NCBI RefSeq assembly: GCF_024105665.1
Contig: NZ_JAAAMK010000001.1
Coordinates: forward strand, 310,001-374,000
Direction of reading: 5' to 3'
Length of the DNA: 64,000 nt
Origin: Aliihoeflea aestuarii
GTDB lineage: Bacteria; Pseudomonadota; Alphaproteobacteria; Rhizobiales; Rhizobiaceae
The translations under genes and the position numbers were made by a program. Of the stretch, positions 62,431 through 64,000 are shown one piece after another; within the stretch, counting starts at the first letter, position 1; each line of letters opens with the position of its first letter. The notes below the pieces were generated by a model. That model made no database searches, was not told the origin of the DNA, and saw nothing but the letters and a program-made list of their open reading frames with translations.

Positions 62431-64000
62431 ATGAGCCTGCACCAGACCGTCAACGCCGTCACGAAGCGTATTCGCGAACGTTCGCGCGACAGCCGCGAAA
62501 CCTATCTCGAACGCGTGGAGGCGCAGATCGCGCGCGGCGTTCACCGCTCCGTTTTGTCCTGCGGCAATCTCGCCCACGGTTTCGCCGCCTGCGGCGTTTC
62601 CGACAAAGCGGCACTTGCCGGCGATTTGGTGCCCAATCTCGGCATCATCACCTCCTACAACGACATGCTGTCGGCCCATCAGCCTTTCGAGACCTATCCG
62701 CAGATGATCAAGGAGGCGGCGCGCGCGGCGGGCGGTGTCGCGCAGGTGGCGGGCGGCGTGCCGGCCATGTGCGACGGCGTCACGCAGGGCCAGCCCGGCA
62801 TGGAGCTGTCGCTGTTTTCCCGCGACGTGATCGCGATGGCGACGGCGGTCGGGCTTTCGCACAACATGTTCGACGCTGCCGTCTATCTCGGCGTCTGCGA
62901 CAAGATCGTGCCGGGCCTCACCATCGCGGCATTCACCTTCGGGCATTTGCCGGCGATCTTTGTGCCCGCCGGACCGATGACCACCGGTTTGCCCAATGAC
63001 GAGAAGGCGCGCATTCGCCAGCTTTACGCCGAAGGCAAGGTCGGCCGCGACGAACTGCTCGAAGCCGAATCGAAGTCCTATCACGGCCCCGGCACATGCA
63101 CCTTCTACGGAACGGCCAATTCCAACCAGATGCTGATGGAGATGATGGGCCTGCATACGCCAGGCTCCTCCTTCGTCAATCCCGGCACGCCCTTGCGCGA
63201 TGCGCTGACACGCGAGGCGGCAAAGCGCGCGCTCGCGATCACCGCGCTCGGCAACGAATTCACACCGGTCGGGCGCATGATCGACGAGCGCTCCATCGTC
63301 AACGGCGTCGTCGGGCTGCACGCGACGGGCGGCTCGACCAATCACACGATCCATCTGATCGCCATGGCTGCAGCCGCCGGCATAAAGCTGACATGGCAGG
63401 ACATATCGGACCTTTCCGACGTCGTGCCGCTGCTCGCCCGCGTCTACCCAAACGGCCTTGCCGACGTGAACCATTTCAACGCCGCCGGCGGTCTCGGCTT
63501 CCTGATCCGCGAACTTCTCGACGCCGGGCTTCTGCATGAAGACGTCCAGACCGTCTGGGGCGAAGGCATGCGCCCTTATGCGGTCGAGGCAAAGCTCGGC
63601 GCGGACGGAAACGTCATCCGCACGCCCGCTCCGACGATTAGCGGAGACGACAAGGTGCTCGCGCCCTTCCCCAAGGCATTCCAGCCGACCGGCGGCCTCA
63701 AAGTTCTGTCCGGAAATCTCGGCCACGCCATCATCAAGACCTCGGCCGTCAAGCCGGAGCGCCGCGTGATCGAGGCGCCGGTGGTCATCTTCGACAGCCA
63801 GGAAGAGCTGAACGCCGCCTTCAAAGCCGGCGAACTCGACCGCGATTTCGTCGCCGTCGTCCGCTTTCAGGGGCCGAAGGCGAACGGCATGCCCGAGCTT
63901 CACCGCCTGACGACCGTGCTTGGGGTCTTGCAGGATCGCGGCCACAAAATTGCGCTCGTCACCGATGGGCGCATGTCCGGCGCGTCGGGCAAGGTGCCGG
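62431..64000 (+). CDS. edd: Phosphogluconate dehydratase, 5' part (runs past the window)
   Basis: Edd dehydrates 6-phosphogluconate to 2-keto-3-deoxy-6-phosphogluconate, the committing step of the Entner-Doudoroff pathway. The frame opens at the ATG before [17 protein letters not shown] and stays open to the end of the window, about 523 codons of the roughly 605 expected. Dehydratase features include [20 protein letters not shown], the iron-sulfur-cluster cysteines in VCDKIVPG and [19 protein letters not shown], and the [14 protein letters not shown] segment at the very end. A TTGGAG ribosome-binding site is present. zwf-pgl-edd form one operon. Confidence 0.96.
   Translation, partial: MSLHQTVNAVTKRIRERSRDSRETYLERVEAQIARGVHRSVLSCGNLAHGFAACGVSDKAALAGDLVPNLGIITSYNDMLSAHQPFETYPQMIKEAARAAGGVAQVAGGVPAMCDGVTQGQPGMELSLFSRDVIAMATAVGLSHNMFDAAVYLGVCDKIVPGLTIAAFTFGHLPAIFVPAGPMTTGLPNDEKARIRQLYAEGKVGRDELLEAESKSYHGPGTCTFYGTANSNQMLMEMMGLHTPGSSFVNPGTPLRDALTREAAKRALAITALGNEFTPVGRMIDERSIVNGVVGLHATGGSTNHTIHLIAMAAAAGIKLTWQDISDLSDVVPLLARVYPNGLADVNHFNAAGGLGFLIRELLDAGLLHEDVQTVWGEGMRPYAVEAKLGADGNVIRTPAPTISGDDKVLAPFPKAFQPTGGLKVLSGNLGHAIIKTSAVKPERRVIEAPVVIFDSQEELNAAFKAGELDRDFVAVVRFQGPKANGMPELHRLTTVLGVLQDRGHKIALVTDGRMSGASGKVP

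Noticed and set aside
62377-63945. A 522-codon minus-strand frame opposite edd
   Set aside because: The plus strand encodes phosphogluconate dehydratase with cluster cysteines; the antisense product has no motif.

Overview
The window is GC-rich, tightly packed chromosomal DNA of an alphaproteobacterium, almost certainly of the order Hyphomicrobiales (Rhizobiales), near Rhizobiaceae, Phyllobacteriaceae or Brucellaceae. The signs are: short HisG paired with HisZ; plant-type glutamate-cysteine ligase; a PdhS-type cell-cycle kinase; a tRNA-His with a G1:U72 pair, A73 and no encoded G-1; DUF1127 and phasin genes; a TGA-N9-TCA iron box; a TTAA-N7-TTAA CtrA-type box; and a zwf-pgl-edd operon. Species cannot be named. 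There is no phage, CRISPR array or complete insertion sequence; the region is core chromosome with small palindromic insertions.

Layout. 1-3.9 kb: 3' part of groEL, a CsbD-like gene, a YqaA-like membrane protein, fumC and a DoxX-like gene. 4.2-7.8 kb: hisS-hisZ-hisG. 7.8-10.3 kb: a conserved unknown, a class I amidotransferase-like protein, a tiny membrane ORF and a PP2A-like phosphatase. 10.3-17.9 kb: divergent lutABC and glcDEF, with an ASCH-winged-helix gene between glcD and glcE. 17.9-24.5 kb: a TctC-type binding protein, a bile acid:Na+ symporter homologue, an L,D-transpeptidase, tag, an EF-hand protein, rsmE and gshA. 24.6-31.1 kb: a class C beta-lactamase homologue, DUF937, DUF1127 with a divergent LysR regulator, xseA, tRNA-His and a phasin. 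31.3-41.5 kb: PdhS-family kinase, fbpAB, acetoacetyl-CoA synthetase and AsmA. 41.5-47.3 kb: puuA-potFGHI. 47.4-53.8 kb: EamA transporter, MsrQ-like protein, quinone oxidoreductase, a damaged higBA, a ScfR-type regulator and aceA. 53.9-64 kb: pip, a second puuA, a four-helix-bundle element, puuB, a KAS III-type synthase and zwf-pgl-edd.

Functional themes. C2/C3 acid oxidation (lutABC, glcDEF) joins the glyoxylate shunt (aceA) and the TCA cycle (fumC). Putrescine uptake and gamma-glutamyl catabolism occupy two loci. Polyhydroxybutyrate turnover is represented by a phasin and acetoacetyl-CoA synthetase. Sugar phosphates enter the Entner-Doudoroff path through zwf-pgl-edd.

The most interesting material lies between genes. 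A 430-bp unit encoding a four-helix-bundle (23S rRNA intervening-sequence type) protein, bounded by a 26-bp imperfect inverted repeat, sits inside the puuA-puuB operon. Three copies of a two-hairpin repeat (family A) keep 65/65/66-nt spacing and show compensatory stem changes. Two copies of a long-inverted-repeat element (family B) sit inside the his and pot operons. Other points are a composition break within hisS, a one-base frameshift in a HigA antitoxin, and candidate CtrA, RirA and LysR sites.
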